From Durusdinium trenchii (Eukaryota > Sar > Dinophyceae > Suessiales > Symbiodiniaceae): a DNA stretch of 64,000 bases. A model generated the notes under the pieces. It worked only from the letters and a program-made list of their open reading frames with translations, was not told where the DNA came from and did not search any database. The stretch spans positions 292,122 through 356,121 of the forward strand of contig CAXAMN010023662.1 in the NCBI GenBank assembly GCA_963970005.1. Direction: 5' to 3'. Positions 23,001-38,000 of the stretch are shown one piece after another. Both the position numbers and the translations under genes were made by a program. How positions within the stretch are numbered: the first letter of the stretch is position 1; every line of letters starts with the position of its first letter.

Positions 23001-26000
23001 TTTCGAAGTTGGTGAAGCATCGCCTCTTCGAGTCCTTCTTCGGAGTCGTGGTGTTGACCAACGCCATCTTCATCGGCATTGACGTGGACCTCAGTGCGCG
23101 GGAGACCTCGCGGCCGATGGCGCTGCGGGTCATGCAGCGACTGGGCGAAGTACCTGCGGAATGTGCTCGCAGGGTGAGTCTTTTGCGCAGACATGTAGAT
23201 AATCTTGATGAGTAAACCCGCCCAAACTTGGATGCACGCACTTGCGATGTCTTCTCGCTTCTACACCACCCCTTGCTGTTGTAGCGGGTGTGGGTAGAGT
23301 GGCCCAAACTTGGATTGTAAAACCTCTTCACATGGTTTCACGTGGGGTGTGTGTATTGATGACTCTATGCTATAATTAAGTGCATGTAGGCTTCTGGCAC
23401 GACCCATAGCTGCTGAAAAAGCAAGTATATGAGTCGTAGCAGACGACAAGACGTGTAATTGCAGGTCGTTATGGTGGACTGTGAGTGTGTCGCACTCTTG
23501 TTGCAGGTGTTGTTTGGATGGTTTATGTTGATATGGCTGGTAGAGCTGAGAATGATCTGAAAAGTACAGACCGGACACCCAGGCAAACCACAGGTGCTTG
23601 CTTTTCCTCTTTGATCTCAATTTCTGCCAGAGTTCAAGTCCAACAAGTTTTGTCGATGGAGCCCACTATCTGAGCTTTTTGGTCGTTGGATCTGCAGAAT
23701 TCACTTATATACAAAAGGTCTATCACTTGGGGACCAGAAAGGTGACTATGCGTGACTAGTTGGAAGGGACTTTGGTTGCGCAAGTGAGTGCGCATCTGGA
23801 AAGACTTGTCAGTAGTTAGACGATGATAGAAGCCAAGTTCTCAGCGCGTCAGCGCCCTCTCTTAGTTCACTCTTGTTCACACTTCAACGCTTCTCGAGTG
23901 CACTGGAAGACTTCAGAAAAGGCGATCTGCTGGAGTCTGTTGTATACTCTCCTGGAGTGTATGTGTTTCTATTTAAAGACAGCACATGTCCAGGTGAAAT
24001 ACCGCCATAGCCATCGGCCACCTCTTGGGCAATTAAAACGCGCCACCCAACTGATGGGATGCTTTATAAGGTATATCTATGCGGTGCTCTTCACCTCTGA
24101 GCTGCTGTTGAGACTTTGTGCTGCAGGCGAAAACCAACGGATCTGCCGCAGAACATTTCCACATGATCGAGGGTGAAACTCGTCTCCCCCAGTGATGTTG
24201 AAAGGACATCCTCAAGACCGAAGTGGTCACATTGCAGCATCAAGGGCGACGACTGACGATATACTTGAAATATCTTGAAATCAAAACGAAACATAGAGGT
24301 TGACGCTCGGGATCTCTCGATTCCAACACGGTATTCGCTCTGCACATTCTGCTGCTGATTCCATTCGATCTCCGGATTCGAGCTGTACATTCGACATATT
24401 CGACCTGCACATTTGATCCGGATCATGATGAATCCTATTCAAATCCTCCCACATCTGATGTGTTTCTTCTTCATCCTCGTGGTTTGCTTTGGTTCCACCC
24501 CAGACCCGTGACCCGACAGAGTCCTCGTCGTCCTCGACTTCTTGACCGGAGGCGGACACTTTCTGCGCACGGAGGATTGGGCCTGGAATCTCCTGGATGT
24601 GCCTCGTTCTTTCGCTCGACAGCATGCGGGTTGGGTGGGTTTTTCCATGGGTGGAAGACGCCTCAGACGCCCTGGCTTGTACTCGGAAGAAGGACCAAGA
24701 CAAAGATCTTGATGATAATTTGTAATAGTCACAGCTGTCTTGTTTTGTATTAGTCACAGATTTGTGGAATTTTGTGGATGTTTGGAAACCCAAAACAGAT
24801 CAAGTGTTGGGCTTTCCCGCGCCCTTTTTCCTTTCCTGCTTGATCATGAGGATAGGACAAAAGTGGCGGGTCAGATTTGGAGTTTAGAAAGACACACCAA
24901 ATCATGGCTGATTGATTGATGTCACAGGTTTCTGTCCATGCAAACGGCACGTACGCCATGTTTTTCCATGGCATGGAGAAGGAGTCTGAAAACAACCACA
25001 TCCAGTTTTCTGAGGTATTGGTTTCAGGAAAAGGTTGTCACCAAATGTCACAAACACGATACAACCCTTTTTTAGTGGGTTTCTCAGCCCACTTTTCCCT
25101 GTGAAATTTATCAACAGATTCTGCTCCGCTCGTGGGTGGCTTCGACCAGGTGTTGGTGGTCCTTAGTTCCCTCTGGGATGTGGCTGTGGACATTATTTCC
25201 ATTGTTGGGACGACTTCAGTGGAAAGCATTGCCGGGGTCTCCAGAAGCTTGGCAGGTCAGCGAAACTGGGGGGTTGAGAATTTCAAGCGTTTTCGCTTGA
25301 AGAATCGCAGCGTGGTGAACCATTGACAGCCTCCTTCAGAAAGATTGAAGGCGGAACTTATTTGCTTTTGTTTGGTTGAGACATTTACGGACCTCGTCCA
25401 GGAAAGATGTAACATATATTATATAACATATAGATAGACTGATAGACTGTGAATGACTGTGACCTTTGATGACCTTTGTATGTCATTAATGTTGCATTTT
25501 CCCTTCCACACAATTATAGAGCCTCAGCCTCCCCCCAACCTTTGGTAGGCTTTTGATGAGTTGACTCTTCCAGGTGTTTGTAATGAAAACCAGATTTACT
25601 CTTCCAGGTGGCAGTTATATCAGGCTTTGGGGGCCAAATGAGGGGCAGCACAGGTCATGATGCCCATCAACCTTCAGCGCCTCCCCAACTCCTCGCTGCT
25701 GGCCCCGGATGTACTCATCTACACAAAAGGACTGAAGGTCTTACTGTAATTGTTTGCTCCATTCAAATAGCGAAGTCAAAGCGCTGCAAACACCACCCCC
25801 ACACCTACTGTAATATCTGTAATTCTGTCCTCAAATTGCAAGCAACCAAGCACTGTTACTTGTTCCCAGATTTAGGAACGTGTTTTTTCCCAGGGTATTT
25901 GCAAAAAACTACCGGCAGCCATTCTTTTGGAAGCTCCTATGTTGAGCCTATCACGCAGCTCCCGTATCGTGCCGGTGTCGCGGCGCCGTGTCGTCCGAGG

Positions 26001-29000
26001 CTTAAAATCCTTTCGCATTATTCGCCTCACGCGGCTGCTGCGCACTGTCCAGTTCGTGCGTATCTTTCGCTTCGTCATCGCCTTGAGGAGTTGGTCGGGG
26101 CTCGCTGTTGTGGCGGGTTTGGGGGGGCCGGGCCCGCGTCCAAACGCTTTTTGGTGAGGACTCTTGGACCATCGAATTTCTTGGAATGACATATTCCAGG
26201 ATGAGCGATAAAGACATGGTACGAGGCTGGGTCTATAAATAAATCACCAACCTGGATTGTGCTTGAATATTGTCTGAAATTTGTGCATGTAGTGTAGGAG
26301 GCTGTTGCTGAGGGACATGAACAGAGGCGTGTAGAAACACTATGGCTCGAAATCCACGGAACACTCAGGCGGTGGCCCACTTTCAGGCGTTCAGACCTTT
26401 GTTTCAGGCGCTCGCACGACCGGGCGCCTTGCCATTCCCGTGCGACACCCGGTAGGATCTTAGTGACCTCCATCCTTCACACGATGAAAGCGCTGGTGCC
26501 CCGGGCTGGAACTGGGAGCGTGGAGGTTTGTTTCAGTGACCTAAAGCAATGCCTGGCAGAACCTCAGAATCTACAGCGGGTGCCCATGGATTCCATGGAT
26601 TCACCAAAAATACAACACGGGATTCGTCGCTTTGGCCTGGCTTCCTTGGATTCGTCGCAAATGCTGAAACCAAGAGTTGACTCTCCAACTGTGGGAACAT
26701 GCAGACTGAAGAGATGTCGCCGAGACGTGGGTCTATGGAACTGAGAGAGCCCCGAACTAAACCTCTTGGTGCACGATCGAAACCAGTCGTAGAGGGTCAT
26801 GGTGGAGGCAAAGAGCACTGCGAAGAGCATGCGACGACGCATGCGATTCTGTGAATATTCTGTGATACAGCGAGGTGAATCAGTGATTGATGTGTGGACG
26901 TTTTGGTGGTTGGCGCCTTTTTTGGTATGTTGACGCCGCCGCAGCAAAGGTCTTTGTGGCCTGCAGTTCTGTTTTGAGCTACCTCAATGAACAGCAAATG
27001 CCCCTCAAGCCCCTCAAATTGGACGTCTCACTTTTATGGGACCTGTGATCAGATATGATAATTGTCGAAAATAATCATAGATGGTTTGCTCAAGGGACCT
27101 TTATTTGTATTTGAATATAGCATAATACACATACAACAGTACCATACTATAATACCTCTTCACTAGATCCCCACAACTCTTCACTCAAGCTGAAGTTGGG
27201 GGAATGGGAAGGTTGATCCCTGGTGAGTCTCCTTCGGATGAAGTCAGTGCAAGGAAGACACATGACGAAACACTCAGGTTTGGGCGCTCTTCCTTCTTCT
27301 CCTGATCGTGTCACTCGGCCCAGATCCGATGGCCGGAAGGAGGGAGCTTTTGAGGCGCTCAGCTTCCTCGCATCCGGTGACCTGGTCTCCAACTGCTGCT
27401 TCGGTCCAAAACCCTATGGTTGTTCTAAATCAAAACCCAAACAACGAAAGGATCCTTTCTGAGCCTTTGAGAATCCAATGATTTCAATGCCTGCATCTCA
27501 GAAGGAACGACCTTCTGGATGATCGCTCCAGCCCGGCTCCAGCGCTGATGGATCCCTGAGGAAGTCGACCGCAGGTCACAATAGCAAAAATACAGTCGAC
27601 TACCTTTGCTGTCATTTGGGCCTCACTGTTACGCTTTGCACGGGCCTGTGTGGCGGCTGGGCGTAGATGGAACCCTTTATGAGCAATGGCCTTGACAAAA
27701 ACGGAGCTGGAAGCGTTGGGGGATCAACGGGTCAAAATGAACTTGCGCAACCCGTTTGGGATCCCTCTGACCTTGCGCAGTACGATGCTCTCCCTGTGAC
27801 CTACAGTAGATGGACCAACTATTCCAGGTTATTTCGTCCATCTACAGTAGTACGAACGTTTCAGAGCCGCTACTTGGTGTTAGCACTGCCATGCCCAGTT
27901 TGTGGGACAAAACCTTTGGCATGTGTTTAAAAGCATTACAAGCGGCCCAAAGGGAAGCTGTTTCGTTTGGTTCGGATTGCATGGATCACAACTAAAGGCT
28001 CAAGACTATTTTGCCTATACTTGTGGTAGGACATACAAAATTTGAAATGCACATGTCAATCAGGAAGAAACACAGATGTGTTGTAGGGTGACATAGCCTT
28101 TTGCACCTTTTCTGGGATCTGACCAGTCTGACAGTCTGAGACAGGGTTCTCACTGACCGCGTGTCCCAACAGCTAAGGTATGTCTTCGCTGTGCTTTTCA
28201 CTCAAGCATTTTGGCATCAGACCGCCTTTTTTCGTTGGTTTAATGTTGGGTTGGGCCGCCCCTCCCAAGTTGCATGGCTGGGTGGCCATGTCTCTTTTCA
28301 AGATTCTGTGACCAGAACATCCTGCTGCTGCGCCATGTATTCAAAGATGCTTTTACAATTACTAAAAGAACCTTAGCAGAATCCTTCAGTGCATCATGCA
28401 AATAAGCAACAACAAACCCTGCATTGGTTTTGAGAATGGTCTTCATGTTTTCAGCATGCTGTTTCCCAGTTGCATGAACACATCACACACATCGGAACCA
28501 GCAGGACAACGCCGAAACCGCCATCCCAACGCCGTCCGGACTCGGACGGACGGACGCCGGGCATTGGATCGGCCACCGGGAGAAAAACAACGGAAGAACC
28601 ACACAGCGAGATCCGAGGAACACGTGTGATGATGAAACGGATGCTTTCCCACAAGAGGACGGTATTGTGTTTGGCCAGGTCATCAGCGATTATTTCGAGA
28701 ACGGAGGCCATATGACTGGCCCTGAGCTGGACGCCGCCCAGCGATACTTCGGATCCCTCACGGACGCTTTTGCAGAAGAGGAACGGAACGACCAAAGGCA
28801 GGCAGACATGGAGCATGATGAAAACAAACACATTGGAACAGGAGGGTTAGTTATCATACTGGCAATTGTTGTCATTGTTTTTTTTTTTTAATGAGTTGAA
28901 TCTAGTCATTGATGGATCATCATATATAAATTAGTTAGTTTTCGAATGTTATCGATACTTTGCCTTTTGCATGCGGATCATTGTTGCGAGACAGACCTAT

Positions 29001-32000
29001 TGCAATTCGACAACTTGCTGGGGATAATTTTTTTTGGCAAGGCGGTGTTGGCCAATCAGCTGGGTGTTCATATCACCGCGTTGGCCAATCAATGGCCTCC
29101 ATGTTTGGAATGCAAGGGTGCAATAAAACAAATTGTCCAAGTTTGTCCCAATTATTTGGATGTTCTACCTTTTTGTAGGGATCTGTGGAATTCTTTGGAT
29201 CTTTCAAGTTGCTTTTCCACACCAACGGCCACACGAAAAACAGGTGCAACTCATTCCAAGTTTGACTTGATTTCGGGTTCCTGAGAGCTCATCAGAAGAG
29301 CTCATGAGCTGACCTAATTTGTCGGATGGGGTGACCATGCAGGTTTTTTGGAGTGATTGTTCGCGTTTTTTGCTTTATTTGAGCACTTGTTGAAATGAGT
29401 GCTGTTTTGTGACCAGTGACCAGATGATATTTTGACATCGTTGGAAGGATTAACCAATGTTCGCCATGTGTTCAGCAAAGCTTCATGGTTTGGGAGTTTC
29501 CTCCTTCCATCAAGAGACATGCGGAGTTTGTAAACAAATCCCCCTATGAGATACCGACGCCAAGTGAGCCCTTGGATTGTGCCTTGATCGGATGTCCAGC
29601 TTCGAACAAAAACCCAAGCAGAAACTAGGACAAATCAGTATTAGAACAAGCCACCTGGTACTTTATCAACTGCAAGCTTTGGATGGTTTCACCGTGCTAA
29701 GATGTGCTAAGCCGAGGATTCCGTTTTGGCCCTTTGTTTGAGCATTTCCAATGGAGTCAGCTGGGAATTGGTGCTGATGCCAATCAAGAAGCTTGGTACT
29801 GTTTGGGTGACTTGGCTCACAGAAACATCAAATATTGTTCGGGTGTCCAGACCAATTCCTTCGCCTTAGACCATCCCATACCTGAACGACCAATTCCTTA
29901 GACAGTCCCGATCTATGGCACAAAAAGCCTCCCATCGAATTCCACCGTACGACCCCTTTTCAACGAACCGATCGTACGTGGAATTCGGTCCGGTCGTCTC
30001 GGCCCGGCCGTCCTGTCGCTACACCCGTGGTGGGTGACCGTGCGAAACTGAAAACGATCCCGGCTTTCAAAGCACTCCGGGGGCGGAAGAACGAAGGTGT
30101 CTGAAGCCAATCTCCTTGAACCAAACGTGTTTTTTTGGAGGAGCTTCCTTGTTTTGTAAGGCGACAAACTTATCAATATCTAGCTGTTCCAGTTGGCGAT
30201 GTTGATGCCCTTCACGTCAATGGGTGCTCTTTGGACATTTTGGGGCTGTGACACTTTGTAACATGCCCCATGGTCCCATGGTCATCCACTCATTTGATCT
30301 CATTGGGGGGAGACCTGCCAACCAATGGGTAGTTGTTCGTTCATTTCCCAGTGGTCTTTGGTGCTTCTCCGGGTGTTTTTTCCTATATTGAGGGGCACCC
30401 TGTTTTCATTGAGCGCCCCAATGATGCCATGTTTTGATAGGAAATGATCGGGTTTTGGCTCTGTGAGGCTTTAGGATGTCCCTAACTGAACTGGAGAGAT
30501 TCCACTCCACAGCCCTCAGGTGCTTTGTTTTCTTGGATACATGTCCTTCACCTATTTTTGCGTCTTAAATGTGGTCACAGCTGTGCTTCCTGGCTTGCAT
30601 TTGCACTGGTGCACCACACATTTGCAGCAGCGGTGGTGTGTGTTGGGAAAGCACGGATCCTGTCTTGGATTGGATTGAACGATGGCCGGCTCAAGCACGG
30701 CATCCTGACTAGCTTCCATCCCTCAAACCCTCAGACTCTGACATGAGCTTGGTCGACCCCTCAGTGTTTCCCAATTGGGTTTTGCTTTCTTCAGGGGATC
30801 CAAATCCACTGGTCGAGGAGGGATGCAGCTCGGATTTTACCATGGACTCCCCCATCTAAATTGTGCCAGGACCCTGGAATAGGGCACCAATTGAGGTCAT
30901 TTGAGACCTCTTAGGTTTAGTTGAGCAAAAGGATCTGGATTTCTGTCCCATTGGTTGCACCAACCCGCTGAGGTTCTGCCAAAGTGCGATTGAAAGCGCT
31001 CAAAATGACCAGATTACGATGATGCAAGCCATGCTGATGAACAAGGAGCAGCATTTGCAGAGCCTTGATGTCCAGCAATATGGATGGCCGCTGTGGAAAC
31101 AGCGGACGTCAAAGACCTGACTGACTGGATGAGTGAGACAATCGAGGACCGCGTTCGAGCCCTGGTAGGTTCTGTCACCTGTAAAAGACCCCAGCTGAAA
31201 GATGTCGAAGGCTGCAAAGCTCTTTTCTTTTCTGAAAACAATATATATATATATCCAAAAGCGGATTCTGGGCTCTACTGCTCTACTTCACTCCATCCTC
31301 CTATCTTTGCAAACATCCCTAGGTTCACAGCTTTCTTGGCCCTTCTGGGATTTGGGAACGGGAGAGGATTTGTTTGGCGACCTGCCATGGGATACAATCT
31401 TCCAACCCAAAGCGACCGTTGTCCACGGTTGCGAGCCCAAGCACTAGAGCAACTAACTCTTGAGTTCCAGAAGCTATTATACAGTTAGAATATGTACATA
31501 ACATATATTATACTTATAAGTATATATTATTTTACTGGTGCTTTTTACCTGTAATATGATATATATATACATAAGATTATGTATTGTATATACTATATTT
31601 AGCATATTCTTGTCCAACGCCTATGTGTTCTTTACTCTTCGTCGCGAAATATGTGCCCCCGTCCTTCAATCTATTGCATGTATAGCCCGTCCTGCTGCCG
31701 ATCTCCGGGGAGAGCGAGCGAGCGAGCGAGCGATCTCTACTTTTCAGCCCGCTGAAGGAAGATCCAGCTGCTCTTTGAACAATTGGGAAGTGATGATAGC
31801 GAAGTCATCACTCTGAAGATCTTCGAGGACCATCCGGAAAGGGACAGGTACGGCGTGTTGTTGTAGTAGTAGTTGTTGTTGTTTAATGGTGTCATGTTCC
31901 TCATCAAAATGGGACATCCTTTTTCTTGATGTTCGCCAAGTAAGCGGCTGTGCACAGCCAATACAAGCAGACACTGTCTGTCGGTTTTGGTCCGGGATGA

Positions 32001-35000
32001 TTCTCAGACCGTAGATAGGATGGATAGATCAGGCATCATGCGTGGCAACACTACATAAATATCCAAACCTCAGATGTATACATGTGATGTGATGCGATTC
32101 ATGAGTCAGTTTGTTTGCTGACCCCTCAACTTCTCATCACCTATCATAACTATAATGCATTATAATACCCCCATAAGTCCCGCATATCATATCATATATC
32201 ATTCTCAACATGATGGCACAGCCACCCTCATGCGCCTGTTTTTTTTCTTTCGGGGCCTTCGAACACACACGGGAGTGCCGTGTGCCAGGAGAACATCAAT
32301 TCTCCCGAAGTGCGGGCCTATTTCGAAGCCTTGGGGCTCGATGTTTGGGACGACGCTTGATCCTTCGGGTCCGATCGGGGAAAAAGCGGGGTGACCGGTC
32401 TGACCGATTCGATGACGCCCGTCGTCTCACGACCCACCGGGAGCGAGGTCCCGGTCGTCCCACAAACCCGGACGGGGGGTACGAAGTGCGAAACGCAGCA
32501 GACCGGGCTGCACTTCACCGGCGCAACCGGCTATTTGGTTGGTTGATTTATGGGAAGGGGAGACCCCGGTCGTGAACAACCAATGCCAGGACCCTTGGTC
32601 GGGTCCTGGTTGGAGATCCCGCAGTGCAGGGTAATCCTGCCAATAGGTGTGTGGATGTATACGGTAGTCCTGCCCTTTAAACTATGCACGCATTGGCATG
32701 TTTCCCAAGTTCAGACATCATTGGTGTCGTGAGGCGTGGTCCTTCTTCAAATTATTGGATTCCGACGGGGGCGGCTCCGTAGATGTGGAGGAGCGGCTCC
32801 GATGATCGTCTTCGCGCTCCGCGAGAGTTACCGTGCTTGGTGCGCGTGGCCACACATCGGGGCGTGGCCATTCGTCTTTGAGGGATCAGATTCTTTGTTT
32901 TTGTTGGGATGAAGAAGTTTGATGAGTGAAGCGGCATGCTTCCTCCACTTCTGGACTTCTTCTCCCGGAAAAGGATCTGAAAGAAATATAAAGAAATATC
33001 AAACGTCGATCAAGGCTTCAAGTGTTCCAAGTCTCATGGTAGCTGGGGCCGGAAGAGCCTCATAGGGTCAACATCTTCATCTGTTCTACTGAGATCAGTC
33101 CTGCCGGACCCTTGAGGAGCTAATTGGAGGTCCCCAAGTCGAGAGGTTTGTTGGAACCGCTTTACCCCCAAGGACAAACGTCTACGAATCATCAATGTGC
33201 AAAGGTCAAAAGTTGATGCAAACCGGGTGTGCAAAGTTTACTTGTGGGCGGCACACCGTCATTATTGGCTTTGTTGAGCAGCTTCTTGCAGGGGCCTCAA
33301 GGGCTTGTTTGCTGTATGCACTTGTACCTAGAACAAGACTTGTCTCTATACAAAGAACGCTTTGCCATGTTCCGGATCTCCATGTTCCTCGCGCTGGCTT
33401 GAAGGAGTTCTTCATGGGCTGCTTGAGGTTCCGCGGATCTGCTAAAGCCATGGACGTGGGGAAGGTGATCCAAGACCAGGACGCGTGGGCGCTGCGCTGC
33501 CTGCCTTGTTCGCGTGCACGTTTGCGCAGCGCCACGTGTAACGTCGGCGATGTGTGAGTTGAATACGAGTTCCACTGGGCCAGGAGATGACATTCATAAT
33601 ATGAATATTTTTTTTTTTGTCCGGCTCTTTTCCGCAGTGGAAGGTCATCGCTGGTCTCATGCCAGCCAAGTTCTGATGTCGATTGATCGCGGCCTGGAAC
33701 ACGGGCTGCGGAGCTTCTGAGTCAGGTTGATCTCCTCGCCTTGGATGCGTGTGCGGAGGTGGCACAGGTTGCACTCCAAGCTGTTGCCAGTGCGGAGCAT
33801 CTCGTGTGTAGGGTGCCCGAACCATTTGCTGGCCTCGAGAGGTCCATGATGGCAGACCTCTCCCAGGAAGCGGTGGAAGATTTCCTCACCTGCTCTAGCC
33901 AACACGTACCCTTTGCAACGGTCGCACCTGAGGTACGCTTTGTCAAGCCGTAGATGGTGTGTGCCTTCAACTGCCACGCCTTGGGCGTCCAAGAGATCGT
34001 GTATGACCTCAAAGCGGGTCTTCTTGGAAGTTCGACCTGGCACAGCATGCGTGCAAGCTTGTGCGAGGCCTTCCTTGATCTCATTGACCATGGACTTTGA
34101 ATGAAATCGCTGCTTGCACTGGGTGCATTGCACTCCCGATCTGTAAGCTATCCATTGATGTCCCAAGGCACTGGGTTGAGACAGGAATTGCTCCAGCAGC
34201 TGCTTCTTCTGAGTAGCAAGGGGTATTTTCTGACTGTCAGGAATCTCCTCTCTCTTGTGAATGAAGTGAGCTTTGTCTTTGAGGAGAAACTCAATTCGTC
34301 TTGCTGCCACGTGAAGGATGTCTCTGGTGTCTTCGTCGATGTGGCGTTGGAGATCGAGGGTCTCCTCTGGCCTGGCAAGGAGAGCTGCCTGGGTGGCCTT
34401 TGCCTGTGTGTCTTGCTGGAAGGCCAGTCGATTTGGGCTGGAGTGCATTTCCTTGGTCTGGAAAAGGAGCAACCTGATCTGAGCAAAGTCCTCATGCTCC
34501 AGCCCTTGAGTGAGATCAGGGAATTTGGCATATGCCGTCCATGGATTCCAAGCGTCCCAGATGGCCTGACTGAAAACTGCCACATGAGCCTTGTCCCTCA
34601 AATGAAGAGACATGTGCTTCAAACCATAGAAGAGGGCTCGAAGACGGGTGGCTTCCCCTGGACAAATGCCGGTTAAGGAACCAACTCTCTCTTTGGTCTG
34701 GATGTGGTGGATGCAAATCGCAAAGGCAAATCTCTTGTGCCGTGGGTCTCTGCAAGTGGGTGCAACGGCTAGAGAGACAGCATGCCCAGGAGGGAGATGG
34801 CACGCCATGCCCCCATCTTTGATGTAGAAGATAGACTGAGTCATGCCTCGGTTCCACAGCTCCGGTTCTGTGCCTGCTTGAAGACGCTCCCGCCACTGGT
34901 CCGGGAGGGCAGGGACCTTGCCATCCCAAAAGGTGCACTCCCACAGAAGGTGGATGAAAGTGAGCTCAACACCGCACAGTGGACACTTGCCGGACTGGCC

Positions 35001-38000
35001 ATGGAAAGTGCCTTGATGGAAGGCTCTCAAGGCAGAGTTGAAGCGCTCCGTGGAAATCTTCTGGAGCGTATTGCTGACCGTCCAATCCAAAGGACGTTCC
35101 AAATCGTGGCAACCCACATGCCTTGTCAGTCGGAGGAGTCGTTGCCAGCGAAATTCCTCTTGGAGCTTCTGATGGATCTCAGGCCAACCATCCGTCAAGC
35201 AAAGATGACAGTCAGGAATGCCTCCATAGCCGGTTCTCTTCCACAATTTGCCATTTGAGATGTCGAAATCATAGTCGAGGAGGTAGGCTTGTAGGGCTTG
35301 GAGAGGACCAGTCACAACTTGCCACCTGTATTTGGCTTTGAGGAGAATGTCCAAAGCTGAATTCCAGCTGATCCAAAAGAGGTGCTGGGCACTGTCGTCA
35401 AAGGCATGGAAAATCTTCCAGACCGTGTGGATGTGCTGAAGGATGATTGAGTCGCCCGGGTCTGGTTTGTTGGGATGCATGTCGAAGACAACATCAACAG
35501 AACCAGACCGCTGGAGGCGAAGACCCCGGGCAGCCATGACACGGATTTGTTGTCTTCTTTGAGGGGCCAGCCCATTGGCCTGAGCGCCCCAGGTCATCAC
35601 TGGATGAATGGCTCCTCGATGCAGCCTGTATTTGATGCTGGGATTGAGCTTGAGGCGCATCATGATCCCAGCCCTGCCTCTGCCCTTGAGGTATCGCTTC
35701 TTGATTTGTGCGACCCTTCTCCTCTTGGAGTTTGTGGCGTCAATGCCAAGGTCTCGAAGAACATTGTGGTGCTGAGGATCCCCTGGTTGCAGGTTGATGT
35801 CCAGGGCTTTTGCGGCCTCCTTGCTGCTGGTGAGGAACCCGGTTTTGTCAGAGTTGATCTTGAGTCCAGCCTGCTCAAGGCGTTGCTTCAGGGTGCGGAA
35901 AGCCAGGATGGCTTCACGGGCAACATAGTCAGGATCCCTGCCTTTGATGTCATAGGAGACATCGTCCACCCAAGTCTGCAGCTGAACGGCGGGGTGAGTT
36001 TGGACCAAATCTCGGAGAGGTCGGAAGAGGACCAATTTGGCTATTGCCGGAGCTTGAGGACAACCTTGAAGGATGCCTTTCTCGTAGTAGGTGGGATTGC
36101 CTGCAATGCCTTCTGCCTGGATGAGCCTCGGGCCAGTGTAAAGGTCAAGCGCTAGCTTCAAGTGCAGCGGTGGATAATGGAGTTCTTCGGCTGGTTCAAT
36201 GAGGTGGTCAAGCTGCACTGTGTCGTAAAAGCAGGTGAGGTCTGCCAAACAGGTCACAGTGTTGGTGCTTGCCAATCTCAGCCTTCAACATTCGTCCGAC
36301 CGCGATGGAAAGGCAGTCTTTGTGAGGGCGTGCAAAGTCCCATGGCATATCCTGGTCCAAAGACAGCTGCCAGCGATGGAGCTCATGCTTCCGGTAAGAG
36401 TTCCACAGCCGGTAAAGGCAAGATATAAGGGCAATGGGCCGCTCGATGCGCTCATTCTTTGGGATCATGACAATGTTGGTGTGTCGAAGCTGGATGGGAA
36501 GTTCAGCCGAGCGCTCCATCTCGGTGAGTAAAGAGGCCAACCTGGAAACAGCCGGGTAGGGGAGATGCCGTAGGAAATCGTAAGAGATGCCATCCGGTCC
36601 GGCTGCCTTGTTGGGGAGCTTCCTCATGAGTTTGCCCAGGAGAGCCGTGTCAACTGGAGGTAGTTGAGCAGCTGCCGCTTGTGCAATCCGTCGCAACTCC
36701 TGAATGCCTCTAATGTGGCATGGGGCCGGAAGCGGTTTCCAGATCTCTCCCCATTGCTGTTCTCGAGCTGGAATCCTCTGTGTGTGTGGAATGTCCTGGA
36801 AAGGTCGTTTCCAGCAATGGTCTTTTTGACGTAGACTTCTGAAGAGGCCCCTGAGGCCCTTGTCATGAGCCTTTTCCAGCCATTCTCTGAACTCGTGGTT
36901 GGTGGCACTAAGAAGTTGCTGTTGAGCTCTCTCCTGTTCCTGATGGACTGTGGCTTGCAGCTCGGCAGGATCAATGGCCGCTCCAAAGGTCCACTGGGTG
37001 AGTCTCTCAACAAAGTGTGGCTGATCCAATTGTTTCGAGGCATGGTGAGCAAGCCTCTCCAGCATCTGTCGCAGATCATGCAGGACGCTGGGGTGTCTCT
37101 TGTGCTGAGCCACGTTGATCCTGACTCCCATCCTCTCCCAGTAGGCAGCGCTGCCTTTCTTCCAGACCTGTGGTTTGGAGGAGTCAATCAAGGGAGCTTG
37201 GAAGAGCCTGATGTTTGATCCTCGGCCCGTTGTTGGCTTCTGCAAGGTCTGACACAGGTACTTTTCAGTCTGTGTGGCCCACCTGGCAAAGTCTGAACCC
37301 AACCCAGTGATGGTCTGCCCAATGATCTCAAAAGGGCCATCATCTTCGTTGTAAGAGGTCCAGTTGTTCGGAAGTTGGTAGACCCTTGCGATGGGTGGGA
37401 ACCGCTGAAGTTGCTGAACTGGCACGGCCCCAGTGGAGCAATTCAGCTGCAGAGAGAGAGAGCACAGTGCGGCTTCCAAGGAACTTCCCAATCCGCTTCC
37501 ATGGTGACGAAACTGGCCAGAGAGGTGGAAACAAGGCAGAAGTCGAGATGGCTGCCCTGAAGTGTCGTGGGCCCTGTGGTGGCCACAATCTGCGCTCTCA
37601 TCTTGCTGGGGATGTTGGTTGCCGCCAGCTCCTCCGGGGAAGTTTGCCAGTCGCCGCCGACAATGAAGGGTGCTTGGAGATGGTCCAAGAAGTGAAGCAA
37701 CTGTCCGAGGATGTCTGCATTCAGCGTTGACTGCAGGGTTTCGCCAGTTCTGAGGTAGAGCTGGACGAGATAGATGTTTTGGCCTTGACGCTCCATACAT
37801 AAGGCTGTCCATCCATTGCCCTGCTTGGTGTAGTCGTGGATGTGATGGATGAGGTGTCGGGCAGGATGAAGAGTGATGAAACCCCCGGTTGAGCCTCCAT
37901 TGCCCGTGGGCTCGGCTGCCACTCCATGACATTTCCATCCTCTGGTGGAGAAGTACTGCATGGTGTTATCGAGACTAGCTGTCTGCAGGTGTGTTTCTTG

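Noticed and set aside
16887-30695. Other GGCTCAAG octamers (e.g. about 16888, 21678, 27997, 30688) as spliced-leader relicts
   Set aside because: They lack neighbouring TTTT or a transposon or gene junction; chance matches.
32352-32575. GC-rich open frame as an extra channel exon
   Set aside because: The flanking exons join in phase without it and it has no channel similarity.
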